DNA from: Pseudomonas sp. GD04091
GTDB taxonomy: Bacteria > Pseudomonadota > Gammaproteobacteria > Pseudomonadales > Pseudomonadaceae
DNA: 64,000 bases
Direction: 5' to 3'
Assembly: GCF_029836165.1 (NCBI RefSeq)
Contig: NZ_JAOEBG010000015.1
Location: 62,001 to 126,000, forward strand
Part shown: positions 29,396-38,245 of the stretch, piece by piece
Numbering within the stretch: position 1 is the first letter of the stretch
How the letters are laid out: every line of letters begins with the position of its first letter
Translations under genes and position numbers: made by a program
The notes under the pieces: model-generated
The model's database searches: none
The model's input: the letters and a program-made list of their open reading frames with translations, nothing else
What the model was told of the DNA's origin: nothing

Positions 29396-31048
29396 ATGTA
29401 CGTATACGACGAGTACGATCAGCGGATCATCGAGGACCGCGTCAAGCAGTTCCGTGATCAGACCCGCCGCTACCTGGCCGGTGAGCTGAGCGAAGAAGAA
29501 TTCCGCCCTCTGCGCCTGCAGAACGGCCTGTATATCCAGCGTTTCGCCCCGATGCTGCGGGTCGCCGTGCCCTATGGCCAGCTGAACGCACCTCAGGTCC
29601 GCATGCTGGCGAAGATCGCCCGCGACTACGACAAGGGCTACGCGCACATCAGCACCCGCCAGAACGTGCAGTACAACTGGCCGGCGCTGGAAGACATTCC
29701 AGAGATCCTCGCCGAGCTGGCCACCGTGCAGATGCACGCCATCCAGACCAGCGGCAACTGCCTGCGCAACGTCACCACCGACCAGTTCGCCGGTGTCGCC
29801 GCCGACGAGCTGGTGGACCCGCGTCCGTGGTGCGAGATCGTCCGTCAGTGGACCACCTTCCACCCGGAATTCGCCTACCTGCCGCGCAAGTTCAAGATCG
29901 CCGTCAACGGCTCCAAGGATGACCGCGCCGCCATCGAAGTGCACGACATCGGCCTGGAGCCGGTGCGCAACGCCGCCGGCGAACTGGGCTTCCGCGTGCT
30001 GGTCGGTGGCGGCCTGGGCCGCACCCCGGTGATCGGTTCGTTCATCAACGAATTCCTGCCCTGGCAGGACCTGCTCAGCTACCTGGACGCCATCCTGCGC
30101 GTGTACAACCGTTACGGCCGCCGTGACAACAAGTACAAGGCGCGGATCAAGATCCTGGTCAAGGCTCTCACCCCGGAAGTGTTCGCCGAGAAGGTCGAGG
30201 CCGAGATGGCTCACCTGCGCGGCGGCAGCACCACCCTGACCGAGGCCGAGGTGCAGCGCGTCGCCCGTCACTTCGTCGACCCCGAGTACCTGGCCCTCGA
30301 CAACGTCGACTACAGCGCCCTGGACGCCGAGCACCCGGGCTTCGTCCGCTGGCGTTCGCGCAACACCCGTGCGCACAAGAAGCCCGGCTACATCGCCGTG
30401 ACCCTGTCGCTCAAGCCCACCGGCGTCGCCCCCGGCGACCTGACCGACAAGCAGCTGGACGCCGTCGCCGAACTGGCCGAACGCTACAGCTTCGGCTACC
30501 TGCGCACTTCCCACGAGCAGAACATCATCCTCGCCGACGTCGAGCAGCGCCAGTTGCACGCCCTCTGGCTGGAGCTGCGCGAACAAGGCTTCGCCACCCC
30601 GAACATCGGCCTGCTGACCGACATCATCTGCTGCCCGGGCGGTGACTTCTGCTCGCTGGCCAACGCCAAGTCGATCCCGATCGCCGAATCCATCCAGCGT
30701 CGCTTCGACGACCTGGACTACCTGTTCGACATCGGCGAGCTCGACCTGAACATCTCCGGCTGCATGAACGCCTGCGGCCATCACCACGTCGGCCACATCG
30801 GCATCCTTGGCGTGGACAAGAAGGGCGAGGAGTTCTACCAGGTCTCGCTGGGCGGCAACGCCGCCCGCGACGCCAGCCTGGGCAAGATCCTCGGCCCGTC
30901 CTTCGCCCAGGACGCCATGGCCGACGTGATCGAGAAACTGATCAGCGTGTACGTCGAGCAGCGCACCGAAGACGAGCGCTTCATCGACACCTACCAGCGG
31001 ATCGGCATCGACCCCTTCAAGGAACGCGTCTATGCAGCGAATCATTAA
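29396..31048 (+). CDS. cysI: Ferredoxin/NADPH-type sulfite reductase, CysI family
   Basis: A 550-residue sirohaem and [4Fe-4S] enzyme that reduces sulfite to sulfide in cysteine synthesis. It shows two ferredoxin-like half-domains (RLQNGLYIQRFAPMLRVAVPYGQL), a sirohaem-binding stretch (STRQNVQYNW), and cluster cysteines in IICCPGGDFCSLA and CMNACGHHH. It follows the Pseudomonas type without a CysJ partner. The ATG at 29396 lies close to a DUF934 gene overlapping its end. Upstream (29220-29390) is A+T-rich and may hold CysB control sites, which I cannot confirm. Confidence 0.93.
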   Translation: MYVYDEYDQRIIEDRVKQFRDQTRRYLAGELSEEEFRPLRLQNGLYIQRFAPMLRVAVPYGQLNAPQVRMLAKIARDYDKGYAHISTRQNVQYNWPALEDIPEILAELATVQMHAIQTSGNCLRNVTTDQFAGVAADELVDPRPWCEIVRQWTTFHPEFAYLPRKFKIAVNGSKDDRAAIEVHDIGLEPVRNAAGELGFRVLVGGGLGRTPVIGSFINEFLPWQDLLSYLDAILRVYNRYGRRDNKYKARIKILVKALTPEVFAEKVEAEMAHLRGGSTTLTEAEVQRVARHFVDPEYLALDNVDYSALDAEHPGFVRWRSRNTRAHKKPGYIAVTLSLKPTGVAPGDLTDKQLDAVAELAERYSFGYLRTSHEQNIILADVEQRQLHALWLELREQGFATPNIGLLTDIICCPGGDFCSLANAKSIPIAESIQRRFDDLDYLFDIGELDLNISGCMNACGHHHVGHIGILGVDKKGEEFYQVSLGGNAARDASLGKILGPSFAQDAMADVIEKLISVYVEQRTEDERFIDTYQRIGIDPFKERVYAANH

Positions 31049-31526
31049 GAACAACCAGATCGTCGACGAAACCTGGCACCTGCTGCCCAAGGACGTCTCG
31101 ATCGACGAGCTGACCAACTGCGACGACTACATCGTGCCGTTGCAACTGTGGCGCGATCATCCGAGCCTGCTCAAGGCCCGCGACGGCGGCCTGGGTATCT
31201 GGCTGGACAGTGACGAGGAAGCCGAGGAGATCGGTGAAGACGTCGAGCACTTCCAGGTGATCGCCCTGAACTTCCCGGCCTTCACCGACGGGCGCAACTA
31301 CTCCAACGCGCGCCTGCTGCGTGACCGCTACAAGTTCAAGGGTGAGCTGCGCGCCATCGGCGACGTGCTGCGCGACCAGCTGTTCTACATGGCCCGCTGT
31401 GGCTTCGATGCGTTCGCCATCCGCGCCGACAAGGACCCGGAAGACGCGCTGCAGAGCCTGAAGGACTTCTCGGTGACCTACCAGGGCGCCACCGACGAGC
31501 CGCTGCCGCTGTTCCGCCGCCGCTGA
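31032..31526 (+). CDS. DUF934 protein, sulfite-reductase-associated
   Basis: A 164-residue DUF934 protein (IIKNNQIVDETWHLLPKDVSIDELTNCDDYIVPLQLW ... FPAFTDGRNYSNARLLRDRYKFKGELRAIGDVLRDQLFYMARCGFDAFAI). It overlaps cysI by 17 nt. The pairing is conserved in pseudomonads and implies an accessory role in sulfite reduction, such as electron delivery or assembly, though the mechanism is unproven. Confidence 0.92.
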   Translation: MQRIIKNNQIVDETWHLLPKDVSIDELTNCDDYIVPLQLWRDHPSLLKARDGGLGIWLDSDEEAEEIGEDVEHFQVIALNFPAFTDGRNYSNARLLRDRYKFKGELRAIGDVLRDQLFYMARCGFDAFAIRADKDPEDALQSLKDFSVTYQGATDEPLPLFRRR

Positions 31527-31542
31527 TCGCCAGCGCAGCACC

Positions 31543-31572
31543 GACAAGGCCCGCCTCCTGGCGGGCCTTGTC
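31543..31572 (+). terminator. Terminator of cysI-DUF934
   Basis: A perfect 13-bp stem (GACAAGGCCCGCC / GGCGGGCCTTGTC) with a 4-nt loop, 17 bp after the DUF934 stop codon; only a short T-run follows. Confidence 0.75.
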
Positions 31573-31644
31573 ATTGGGCGACCAGTAGTCCCTGTGGGAG
31601 ATCGCCCCGCCCTTTGGGCTACGCTGTCGCGCAGGGAGCTTTCC

Positions 31645-31766
31645 CCCTGTGGGAGCGGCCTTGCGTCGCGAAAGGGCTGCGCAGCAGCCCCCAGCAATTT
31701 CGATGGTGGATCGGAATCCGGGGCCGCTGCGCGCCCCTTTCGCGACGCAAGGCCGTTCCCACAGGG
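31645..31766. repeat. REP-type inverted pair
   Basis: Two arms, 31645-31676 and 31735-31766, matching in inverse orientation with one mismatch (core GGAGCGGCCTTGCGTCGCG). The 58-nt spacer is GC-rich. Lies between the cysI operon and a convergent AraC gene. Confidence 0.9.
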
Positions 31767-31812
31767 CCTAGATAAATCAATAAGCTAGCCCGCAAGGGAC
31801 TTCACGCGCACC

Positions 31813-32673
31813 TCAACGCAACGGCACGTAGATGTCCGTCTGCCACTGCTCCAACGGCGTCCGCGGATAGATGCTCAGGTAGTGGAAGAACAGCGGATGA
31901 TCGCGCAGTTCCTCGCCACTGGCGGGCAACCAGTCGCGATAGATCGGGTAGATCGTCTCGCCGATATGGTCCGGCGACCCCACATGTCGCACCACCGCGC
32001 AGCGACCGCCCGGCAGGCTCAGCTCCCGCACGCCCTGGGCGTTCGCTCCCACGGCCTCGTGGATCTCCCCGCAGATGGCGAAGCGAAAGTCTTCCGGCGC
32101 CGTGGTATCCGGATTGTTGTAGGGAATACCGAAACTCCGGCTGGTAGCCACGGGCGACTGTCCGCTGCTCATGCGCCAGTCGATGAACCGCTGGACGGTC
32201 TCGCTGACTTGATTGGGCGGCCCACGGTGCTCTAGCGCGGCGAGACGGACGGTGGCGAAATCGACGATTCGTACCTGCATGGTGATGCTCCTGGAAAAAT
32301 GAGGGATGGCAAACACCGTATTCCATAGCTGCCAGCCTGGCTGACGCCTGAACCCACTGGGCGCCTGCCCGAAGGCCCGCCGGAATGCCCTGCTGAAAGC
32401 CTCGGGGCTTTCGAAGCCGGCCTCCAGCGCCACCTCCAGCACCGAATGGCGGGACTGGCCGACCAACCGGTGCGCGGCACGACGCAGGCGCATCAGCTGC
32501 ACGTAGCGGGCAACCGGCACGCCCACATAGGCGCTGAACTGCCGATGAAAGTGGAACACCGAAAAGTGCGCCACGGCACTGAGGGTCTCCACCGACAGGT
32601 CGCCTTCGAGGTTGTTCTCGATATAGGCCAGCACGGTATCGAAACGCTGCTGGTAGAGGGCGTTGACTGACAA
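31813..32673 (-). CDS. AraC-family regulator with GyrI-like effector domain
   Basis: A regulator with an N-terminal AraC double HTH (LSAVAHFSVFHFHRQFSAYVG and VALEAGFESPEAFSRAFRRAFG) followed by a GyrI-like small-molecule domain (MQVRIVDFATVRLAALEHRGP ... YVPLR), as in Rob and BmrR-type multidrug sensors. I favour a TTG start at 32673, giving MSVNALYQQRFDTVLAYIEN (286 aa), because CAGGAG lies 9 nt before it; an in-frame GTG at 32733 would add 20 residues and lacks such a site. It is divergent from dkgB and an MFS exporter. Confidence 0.85.
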   Translation of the reverse strand: MSVNALYQQRFDTVLAYIENNLEGDLSVETLSAVAHFSVFHFHRQFSAYVGVPVARYVQLMRLRRAAHRLVGQSRHSVLEVALEAGFESPEAFSRAFRRAFGQAPSGFRRQPGWQLWNTVFAIPHFSRSITMQVRIVDFATVRLAALEHRGPPNQVSETVQRFIDWRMSSGQSPVATSRSFGIPYNNPDTTAPEDFRFAICGEIHEAVGANAQGVRELSLPGGRCAVVRHVGSPDHIGETIYPIYRDWLPASGEELRDHPLFFHYLSIYPRTPLEQWQTDIYVPLR

Positions 32674-32932
32674 GGCCGATTGCTCCTGGAAATACGATCC
32701 GCGATAGGTTCCTCGATTCACCCTGGCCAGCACCTAGCCGTCTTTGCTCACTTGCCGATTGCCTTTACTCCACTCACGACCCACCCATGCATTATTGATT
32801 CAAGGTCAAAAGACCTTGGCCCGCCGGCGCCTTAATCAAATCGCGCCAACACTGCAGACTGCACCCACTCGATCGAACCCACCCGCCACTGTTGCAGGTC
32901 CGATCCTTACACCGTCCACCAGGAGCAGATCC

Positions 32933-33736
32933 ATGAGCATTCCATCCTTCGGCCTCGGCACCTTCCGCCTCACCGGCCAGACCGTCATCGATTCGGTCAA
33001 ATCGGCCCTGGAACTGGGCTATCGCGCCATCGATACCGCGCAGATCTACAACAATGAAGCCGAAGTCGGCCAGGCCATCGCCGAAAGCGGCGTGCCACGT
33101 GACGAGCTGTTCATCACCACCAAGATCTGGATCGACAACTACGCCGCCGACAAACTGATCCCAAGCCTGCGGGACAGCCTGGCCAAACTGCGCACCGACC
33201 ATGTCGACCTCCTGCTCATCCACTGGCCGGCGCCTGGCAACGGTGTCGAATTGAGCGAGTACATGCAAGCCCTGGCCGAAGCCAAGAAGCTGGGGCTGAC
33301 CCGCCAGATCGGCGTATCCAACTTCAATATCGAGCTGACCCGCCAGGCGATTGCCGTGGTCGGCAAAGGCGAGATCGCCACCAACCAGATCGAACTCAGC
33401 CCGTACCTGCAGAACGGCAAGCTGACCGCCTTCCTGAACGAACAAGGCATCACCACCACCTCCTACATGACCCTGGCCTACGGCAAGGTCCTGAAGGACC
33501 CGGTGCTGGCCGAGATTGCCGCCAAGCACAACGCCACCGTCGCCCAGGTGGCCCTCGCCTGGGCGCTGCAGCTGGGCTATGCGGTGATCCCATCGTCCAC
33601 CAAGCGCGAGAACCTGGCCAGCAACCTGCTTGCCCGTGACCTGCGCCTGGACAGCGACGACCTGGCACGCATCGCAGCACTGGAACGCAACGGTCGTGAA
33701 GTCAGCCCTGACGGCCTGGCGCCAGCCTGGGACTGA
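32933..33736 (+). CDS. dkgB: Aldo/keto reductase, 2,5-diketo-D-gluconate reductase B type
   Basis: A 267-residue NADPH-dependent aldo/keto reductase, the same length as E. coli DkgB. The AKR tetrad regions are visible: GYRAIDTAQIYNNE (Asp, Tyr), FITTKIW (Lys) and LLLIHWP (His), plus IPSSTKRENLASN for cofactor binding. CCAGGAG precedes the ATG at 32933. It is probably co-transcribed with the MFS gene 74 bp on. It may detoxify methylglyoxal or reduce 2,5-diketogluconate. Confidence 0.9.
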   Translation: MSIPSFGLGTFRLTGQTVIDSVKSALELGYRAIDTAQIYNNEAEVGQAIAESGVPRDELFITTKIWIDNYAADKLIPSLRDSLAKLRTDHVDLLLIHWPAPGNGVELSEYMQALAEAKKLGLTRQIGVSNFNIELTRQAIAVVGKGEIATNQIELSPYLQNGKLTAFLNEQGITTTSYMTLAYGKVLKDPVLAEIAAKHNATVAQVALAWALQLGYAVIPSSTKRENLASNLLARDLRLDSDDLARIAALERNGREVSPDGLAPAWD

Positions 33737-33810
33737 TTCCCGCCACCTGTGCCGTCCGGCATCCGGACGGCACCTGAAATTCCGCTATCGCGTAAAACAC
33801 GGAGCTCCCG

Positions 33811-34992
33811 ATGAGCACGCTTTCCCCCAAACGGGTCCTGTTCGCCCTGGCCATCGGCGCCTTCGGCATCGGCACCACCGAGTTCACCCCCATGGGGTTG
33901 CTGCCCGTCATCGCCGAAGGCGTCGACGCCAGCATCCCCACCGCCGGGATGCTGATCACCGCGTACGCGATCGGCGTGATGGTCGGCGCACCGATCATGA
34001 CCTTGCTGTTCAGCCGCTTCGGCAAACGCGCCGCACTGATGATGCTGATGGGCATCTTCACCGTCGGCAACCTGCTCTCGGCCCTGGCGCCGGACTACTA
34101 CACCCTGTTGGCTTCACGCCTGGTCACCAGCCTCAACCACGGCGCCTTCTTCGGCCTCGGCGCGGTGGTCGCCGCCAGTGTGGTGCCAAAGGACAAGCAA
34201 GCCAGCGCCATCGCCACCATGTTCATGGGCTTGACCATCGCCAACATCGGCGGCGTGCCAGCCGCGACCTGGCTGGGGCAACAGATCGGCTGGCGCATGG
34301 CCTTCGCCGGTACCGCCGTGCTCGGCGTGCTGGCCATCGCCGCGCTGTGGTATGCCCTGCCCAAGGGTGAACGCGGCAGCGCACCGCATGTCCGCAAGGA
34401 GCTCGCGGTGATCGCCCGCCCCAACGTATTGCTGGCCATGGCCACCACGGTGCTCGGTGCCGGCGCCATGTTCACCCTGTACACCTATGTCGCGCCGGTG
34501 CTGGCCGAACTGACGGGCGCCTCCGACACGTTCGTCACCCTCGGCCTGGTGCTGATCGGCATCGGCTTCACCCTCGGCAACAGCCTGGGTGGCAAACTGG
34601 CGGACTGGTCGCTGGATGGCGCGGCAAAGATCTTCCTCGCCGCACTGGCCGCGATCATGCTGCTGATGCCGCTGGTGCTGGGCACCCCTGTCGGCGCAGC
34701 CATCGCCCTGCTGGTCTGGGGAGTGTTCACCTTTGCCGTGGTGCCGCCACTGCAGATGCGCGTGATGACTGCCGCGATCGAAGCACCGGGCCTGGCCTCG
34801 TCGATCAACGTCGGCGCATTCAACCTGGGCAACGCGGTGGGCGCCGCGCTGGGCGGCGCCGTGATCAGCCTGGACCTGGGTTATGCCGCCGTACCGATGG
34901 CGGGCGGGCTGTTGGCAGCGGGAGGGTTGCTGCTGGTATGGCTCGGCGGGCGGGGCAAGGTAACGGAGAAGGCCTTGGGCGACGCCGCCTAA
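33811..34992 (+). CDS. MFS transporter (AraJ/YdhP-like DHA1)
   Basis: A 393-residue, 12-helix transporter with N-terminal FALAIGAFGIGTTEFTPMGLLPVIAEG, the AraJ/YdhP signature. A loop between helices 2 and 3 reads FSRFGKRAALM. It forms a probable operon with dkgB, opposite an AraC/GyrI-like regulator. Such exporters expel sugars, purines or drugs; the substrate here is unknown. Confidence 0.9.
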   Translation: MSTLSPKRVLFALAIGAFGIGTTEFTPMGLLPVIAEGVDASIPTAGMLITAYAIGVMVGAPIMTLLFSRFGKRAALMMLMGIFTVGNLLSALAPDYYTLLASRLVTSLNHGAFFGLGAVVAASVVPKDKQASAIATMFMGLTIANIGGVPAATWLGQQIGWRMAFAGTAVLGVLAIAALWYALPKGERGSAPHVRKELAVIARPNVLLAMATTVLGAGAMFTLYTYVAPVLAELTGASDTFVTLGLVLIGIGFTLGNSLGGKLADWSLDGAAKIFLAALAAIMLLMPLVLGTPVGAAIALLVWGVFTFAVVPPLQMRVMTAAIEAPGLASSINVGAFNLGNAVGAALGGAVISLDLGYAAVPMAGGLLAAGGLLLVWLGGRGKVTEKALGDAA

Positions 34993-35048
34993 GATGCATC
35001 AGGGGCGCTTGCGCCCCTTTCTCGTAGCTTGACCGAAAGACAGAAAGC

Positions 35049-35079
35049 AAAAAGGGCGATCCTTGCGGATCGCCCTCTT
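35049..35079 (-). terminator. Terminator of the first tRNA-Val gene
   Basis: On the minus strand: GGGCGATCC / GGATCGCCC stem with a 5-nt loop and a following T-run, just after the tRNA 3' end. Confidence 0.9.
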
Positions 35080-35085
35080 CTGATT

Positions 35086-35161
35086 TGGTAGGCACAATTG
35101 GACTCGAACCAACGACCCCCACCATGTCAAGGTGGTGCTCTAACCAACTGAGCTATGTGCC
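35086..35161 (-). tRNA. tRNA-Val(GAC), copy 1
   Basis: 76 nt with encoded CCA. Acceptor stem GGCACAT, D-arm AGCTCAGTTGGTTAGAGC, anticodon loop CTTGACA (GAC), T-arm GTTGGTTCGAGTCC. It reads GUC/GUU valine codons. Identical to copy 2. Confidence 0.97.
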
Positions 35162-35377
35162 TGTCGTGTGGGGCGCATATTAGTGATCGAGAACATACCT
35201 GTAAAGCGTTTTTTTCAAAAAAATCAAAAACTTTGCGGAACAGCTCGACGCGACCTAGGTAAGAGCGGCTTCAACCGCGAAGCAGGCACCACGGTGTCTG
35301 GCACTCGCTTGGCGAGTGATCGCGGCTGCAGCCGTTCCTGCCGGGAACGCGTAAACGCCCGAGCGCAAGCAGAATGC

Positions 35378-35408
35378 AAAAAGGGCGATCCTTGCGGATC
35401 GCCCTCTT
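35378..35408 (-). terminator. Terminator of the second tRNA-Val gene
   Basis: The same hairpin as at 35049-35079, with a T-run, after tRNA copy 2. Confidence 0.9.
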
Positions 35409-35414
35409 CTGATT

Positions 35415-35490
35415 TGGTAGGCACAATTGGACTCGAACCAACGACCCCCACCATGTCAAGGTGGTGCTCTAACCAACTGAGCTATGTGCC
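35415..35490 (-). tRNA. tRNA-Val(GAC), copy 2
   Basis: Identical in sequence to copy 1, offset by 329 bp. It lies first in transcription order on the minus strand. Confidence 0.97.
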
Positions 35491-35693
35491 TGTCGTGTGG
35501 GGCGCATTCTACCGATTCCCGATAGGGTGTCAACTGTTTTTTTCAAGCTAACCTACTGAATATTAAAAATATTTGCGGCATGGGCAGCAACCTCGGGCTG
35601 TAAAGGATTTTCACCGGACGACTAGCGGGTGTTTATTATTATTGATAGCATCGGTACATTCGTTAAAAATATAAAACACGAGGTTCCTCGAGC

Positions 35694-36977
35694 ATGGCTA
35701 ACACCCCCTACCCCCAGTCCTACTACGCCGCCTCGGCCAACCCGGTGCCGCCACGTCCGGCGCTGCAGGGTGAGGTGGAAACCGATGTGTGCATCATCGG
35801 TGCCGGCTACACCGGCCTGTCCAGCGCCCTGTTCCTGCTGGAAAACGGCTTCAAGGTAAGCATCGTCGAAGCCGCCAAGGTCGGTTTCGGCGCCTCGGGC
35901 CGCAACGGTGGCCAGATCGTCAACAGCTACAGCCGCGACATCGACGTCATCGAGCGTACCGTCGGCCCCAAGCAGGCCCAACTGCTGGGCCAGATGGCCT
36001 TCGAGGGCGGGCGCATCATTCGTGAGCGCGTGGCCAAGTACAACATCCAGTGCGACCTGAAGGACGGCGGCGTGTTCGCGGCCCTGACCTCCAAACAGAT
36101 GGGCCACCTGGAATCGCAGAAACGCCTGTGGGAACGCTTCGGCCACACCCAGCTCGAGCTGATGGACCAGAAGCGCATCCGCGAAGTCGTCGCCTGCGAC
36201 AACTATCTGGGCGGCATGCTCGACATGAGCGGCGGCCACATCCACCCACTGAACCTGGCCCTCGGCGAAGCCGCAGCGGTCGAGTCGCTGGGCGGCATCA
36301 TCTATGAACAGACCCCGGCCGTGCGCATCGAGCGTGGCGCCAACCCGGTCGTGCACACCCCGCAAGGCAAGGTGCGCGCCAAGTTCATCATCGTCGCCGG
36401 CAACGCCTACCTGGGCAACCTGGTGCCAGAGCTGGCCGCCAAGTCCATGCCGTGCGGCACCCAGGTGATCACCACCGAGCCGCTGGGCGATGAACTGGCC
36501 CGTACCCTGCTGCCGCAGGACTACTGCGTCGAGGACTGCAACTATCTGCTCGACTACTACCGCCTGACCAGCGACAAGCGCCTGATCTTCGGCGGTGGCG
36601 TGGTCTACGGCGCGCGTGACCCGGCCAACATCGAAGCGATCATCCGTCCAAAGATGCTCAAGGCCTTCCCGCAGCTGAAGAACGTCAAGATCGACTACGC
36701 CTGGACCGGCAACTTCCTGCTGACCCTGTCGCGCCTGCCGCAGGTCGGTCGGATCGGCGACAACATCTACTACTCGCAGGGCTGCTCCGGCCACGGCGTC
36801 ACCTACACCCACCTGGCGGGCAAGGTACTGGCCGAGGCCATGCGCGGCCAGGCCGAGCGCTTCGACGCGTTCGCCGGGCTGCCGCACTACCCGTTCCCGG
36901 GTGGGCAGATGCTGCGCGTGCCGTTCAGCGCCATTGGTGCCTGGTATTACAGCCTGCGCGATCGTCTGGGCTTCTAA
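35694..36977 (+). CDS. puuB: FAD-dependent oxidoreductase, gamma-glutamylputrescine oxidase-like
   Basis: A 427-residue cytoplasmic flavoenzyme of the DAO family. The Rossmann FAD motif reads DVCIIGAGYTGLSSALFLLENG (about residues 31-52). GFGASGRNGGQIV and the C-terminal GCSGHGVTYTHLAGKVLAEA are hallmarks of PuuB/OrdL-type enzymes that oxidise gamma-glutamylputrescine or related amines. It stands alone rather than in a puu operon, so the exact substrate is inferred. It begins downstream of an A+T-rich region (35530-35690) likely to hold its promoter. Confidence 0.83.
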   Translation: MANTPYPQSYYAASANPVPPRPALQGEVETDVCIIGAGYTGLSSALFLLENGFKVSIVEAAKVGFGASGRNGGQIVNSYSRDIDVIERTVGPKQAQLLGQMAFEGGRIIRERVAKYNIQCDLKDGGVFAALTSKQMGHLESQKRLWERFGHTQLELMDQKRIREVVACDNYLGGMLDMSGGHIHPLNLALGEAAAVESLGGIIYEQTPAVRIERGANPVVHTPQGKVRAKFIIVAGNAYLGNLVPELAAKSMPCGTQVITTEPLGDELARTLLPQDYCVEDCNYLLDYYRLTSDKRLIFGGGVVYGARDPANIEAIIRPKMLKAFPQLKNVKIDYAWTGNFLLTLSRLPQVGRIGDNIYYSQGCSGHGVTYTHLAGKVLAEAMRGQAERFDAFAGLPHYPFPGGQMLRVPFSAIGAWYYSLRDRLGF

Positions 36978-37001
36978 GACAGTTCGGGGCCGCTTTGCGG
37001 C

Positions 37002-37073
37002 CCTTTCGCGGCACAAGGCCGCTGCTACAGGGGATCGTGGTCTTCTGTAGGAGCGGCCTTGTGCCGCGAAAGG
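37002..37073. repeat. REP-type inverted repeat
   Basis: Arms CCTTTCGCGGCACAAGGCCG and onward (37002-37030) versus 37045-37073, with one mismatch, between convergent genes. Confidence 0.9.
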
Positions 37074-37094
37074 ACCGCAAAGCGGTCCCAGCCC

Positions 37095-37763
37095 TCAATG
37101 CCCGAGGCTGGTGACCGCCTGCTTCGCCGCGATCTCCTGCCCTGCACGGGCCAGCTCGTCTGCCGCCTGCAACCAGCGCTGGCGATCCACCTGGGCCGGC
37201 AGTTGCCGTGGCGACTGCAGCAGCACCGCCCAATTGCCCTCCTTGGCCCACGCCGACTCGAAATCATCGAAGGCCATCAACTGGCGCCGATGCATCCCTG
37301 AGCGCAGCAGCACCCGCTGCTTGTAGCGGTCGTAGCCGATCAGCACCGCGTAACGCGGCTCGCTCCACCAGGCCGAACCTTCCTGATAGCGCAACAGCAC
37401 CGGATAACCGGCGGCTACCTGCGCCAGCAAGGCGTCCAGGCGCTTGTCCAGTGGGTAGACCACCCTGCCGTATTCGCGGGCCACGCGGGGGATTCCGGTA
37501 TCCAGTGCCTCGGCGGCCCTGGGCAGGCCCAGCGACTTGTCGAGCAGGCCCGGTGTGATCGGCGCCCCTTGTTGCGACAACATGGCGGCCAGGGCCATCG
37601 AGCCACTGTGATTGGCGTTGCCGCGATAGAACGGCACGCTGCTGATCTCGACCCGTTGCGGCAGGGCCCCGAGCGTGGAGGGAGGGGCGCCGGCACAGCC
37701 AGTCAGGGTCGCTGCCACCAGGCAGGCGGCCAACAGACGACGTGGGCCGAAGGCCCGAAACAT
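37095..37763 (-). CDS. C39-peptidase-like lipoprotein lacking catalytic residues
   Basis: A 222-residue lipoprotein (lipobox LTGC, Cys23 from the ATG at 37763) with a peptidase C39-like fold. The family start VPFxxQ...CGPAALA appears here as VPFYRGNANHSGSMALAAML, so the nucleophilic Cys is Ser and the oxyanion Gln is lost. The later H-xx-VxxGYD motif reads RYAVLIGYDRYKQRV, without the catalytic His. So it is probably not a protease and may bind peptides or protein. A GTG at 37787 is an alternative start adding 8 residues; the lipobox position favours 37763. Confidence 0.78.
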   Translation of the reverse strand: MFRAFGPRRLLAACLVAATLTGCAGAPPSTLGALPQRVEISSVPFYRGNANHSGSMALAAMLSQQGAPITPGLLDKSLGLPRAAEALDTGIPRVAREYGRVVYPLDKRLDALLAQVAAGYPVLLRYQEGSAWWSEPRYAVLIGYDRYKQRVLLRSGMHRRQLMAFDDFESAWAKEGNWAVLLQSPRQLPAQVDRQRWLQAADELARAGQEIAAKQAVTSLGH

Positions 37764-37991
37764 GGGGAGCTTTTGCAACGTAGGCACTCGCTTGTTCCGA
37801 TGCCAGGCGGCAGCGCCCGGCGATGAGCACTGATCATAGGACGCGGGCGCGTCCGGGTATAGCCCGGGGCTGGCTAGGAACGAAACGGCCCAAGCACTCG
37901 ACCTTCGGTCAATGGAACGTCACAGCGCGCCAGCTAGACTAAAGCTGTGTCTGGATGGCGAGCCCGACTCGCCGGAGAGAAGGAGGCACAC

Positions 37992-38171
37992 ATGAGCCTG
38001 ACAATGGCGATTTTCATGCTGGTCGGCATGTGGCTTAGCGTCGCGGCGGCCATGCTCTGGGGAGTGTTGCGCATCGTGCGCAGACATTCCCACCCGCACC
38101 ACCCATCACCTCAAGCTTCGGCCAAGCCACCACCCGTGCGTCGCGCACGCCGGCATGCAGGCGCCCACTGA
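37992..38171 (+). CDS. Small membrane protein (59 aa)
   Basis: A 59-residue protein with one transmembrane span (MAIFMLVGMWLSVAAAMLWGVLRIV) and a basic, His/Pro-rich tail. AAGGAGG sits ideally before the ATG. A convergent terminator follows. Family unknown. Confidence 0.7.
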   Translation: MSLTMAIFMLVGMWLSVAAAMLWGVLRIVRRHSHPHHPSPQASAKPPPVRRARRHAGAH

Positions 38172-38202
38172 CAGCAGTCACACGCTCAGAGCCATGAACG
38201 AC

Positions 38203-38233
38203 AAGAGGGAGCCTAAGCTCCCTCTTGCCTTTT
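38203..38233. terminator. Bidirectional terminator
   Basis: AAGAGGGAGC / GCTCCCTCTT (10 bp, 4-nt loop) with a T-run, between the small membrane gene and the convergent TerC gene. Confidence 0.85.
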
Positions 38234-38245
38234 GTAGCTTGCCGC

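Larger units (their letters stand above)
35049..35490 (-). repeat. Tandem duplication of the tRNA-Val(GAC)-terminator unit
   Basis: Each unit holds the tRNA, its terminator hairpin and the 5' flank CTGTCGTGTGGGGCGCAT. The flanks diverge about 20 bp upstream of the tRNA. The spacer between the units (35162-35377) shows no gene. Confidence 0.9.
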
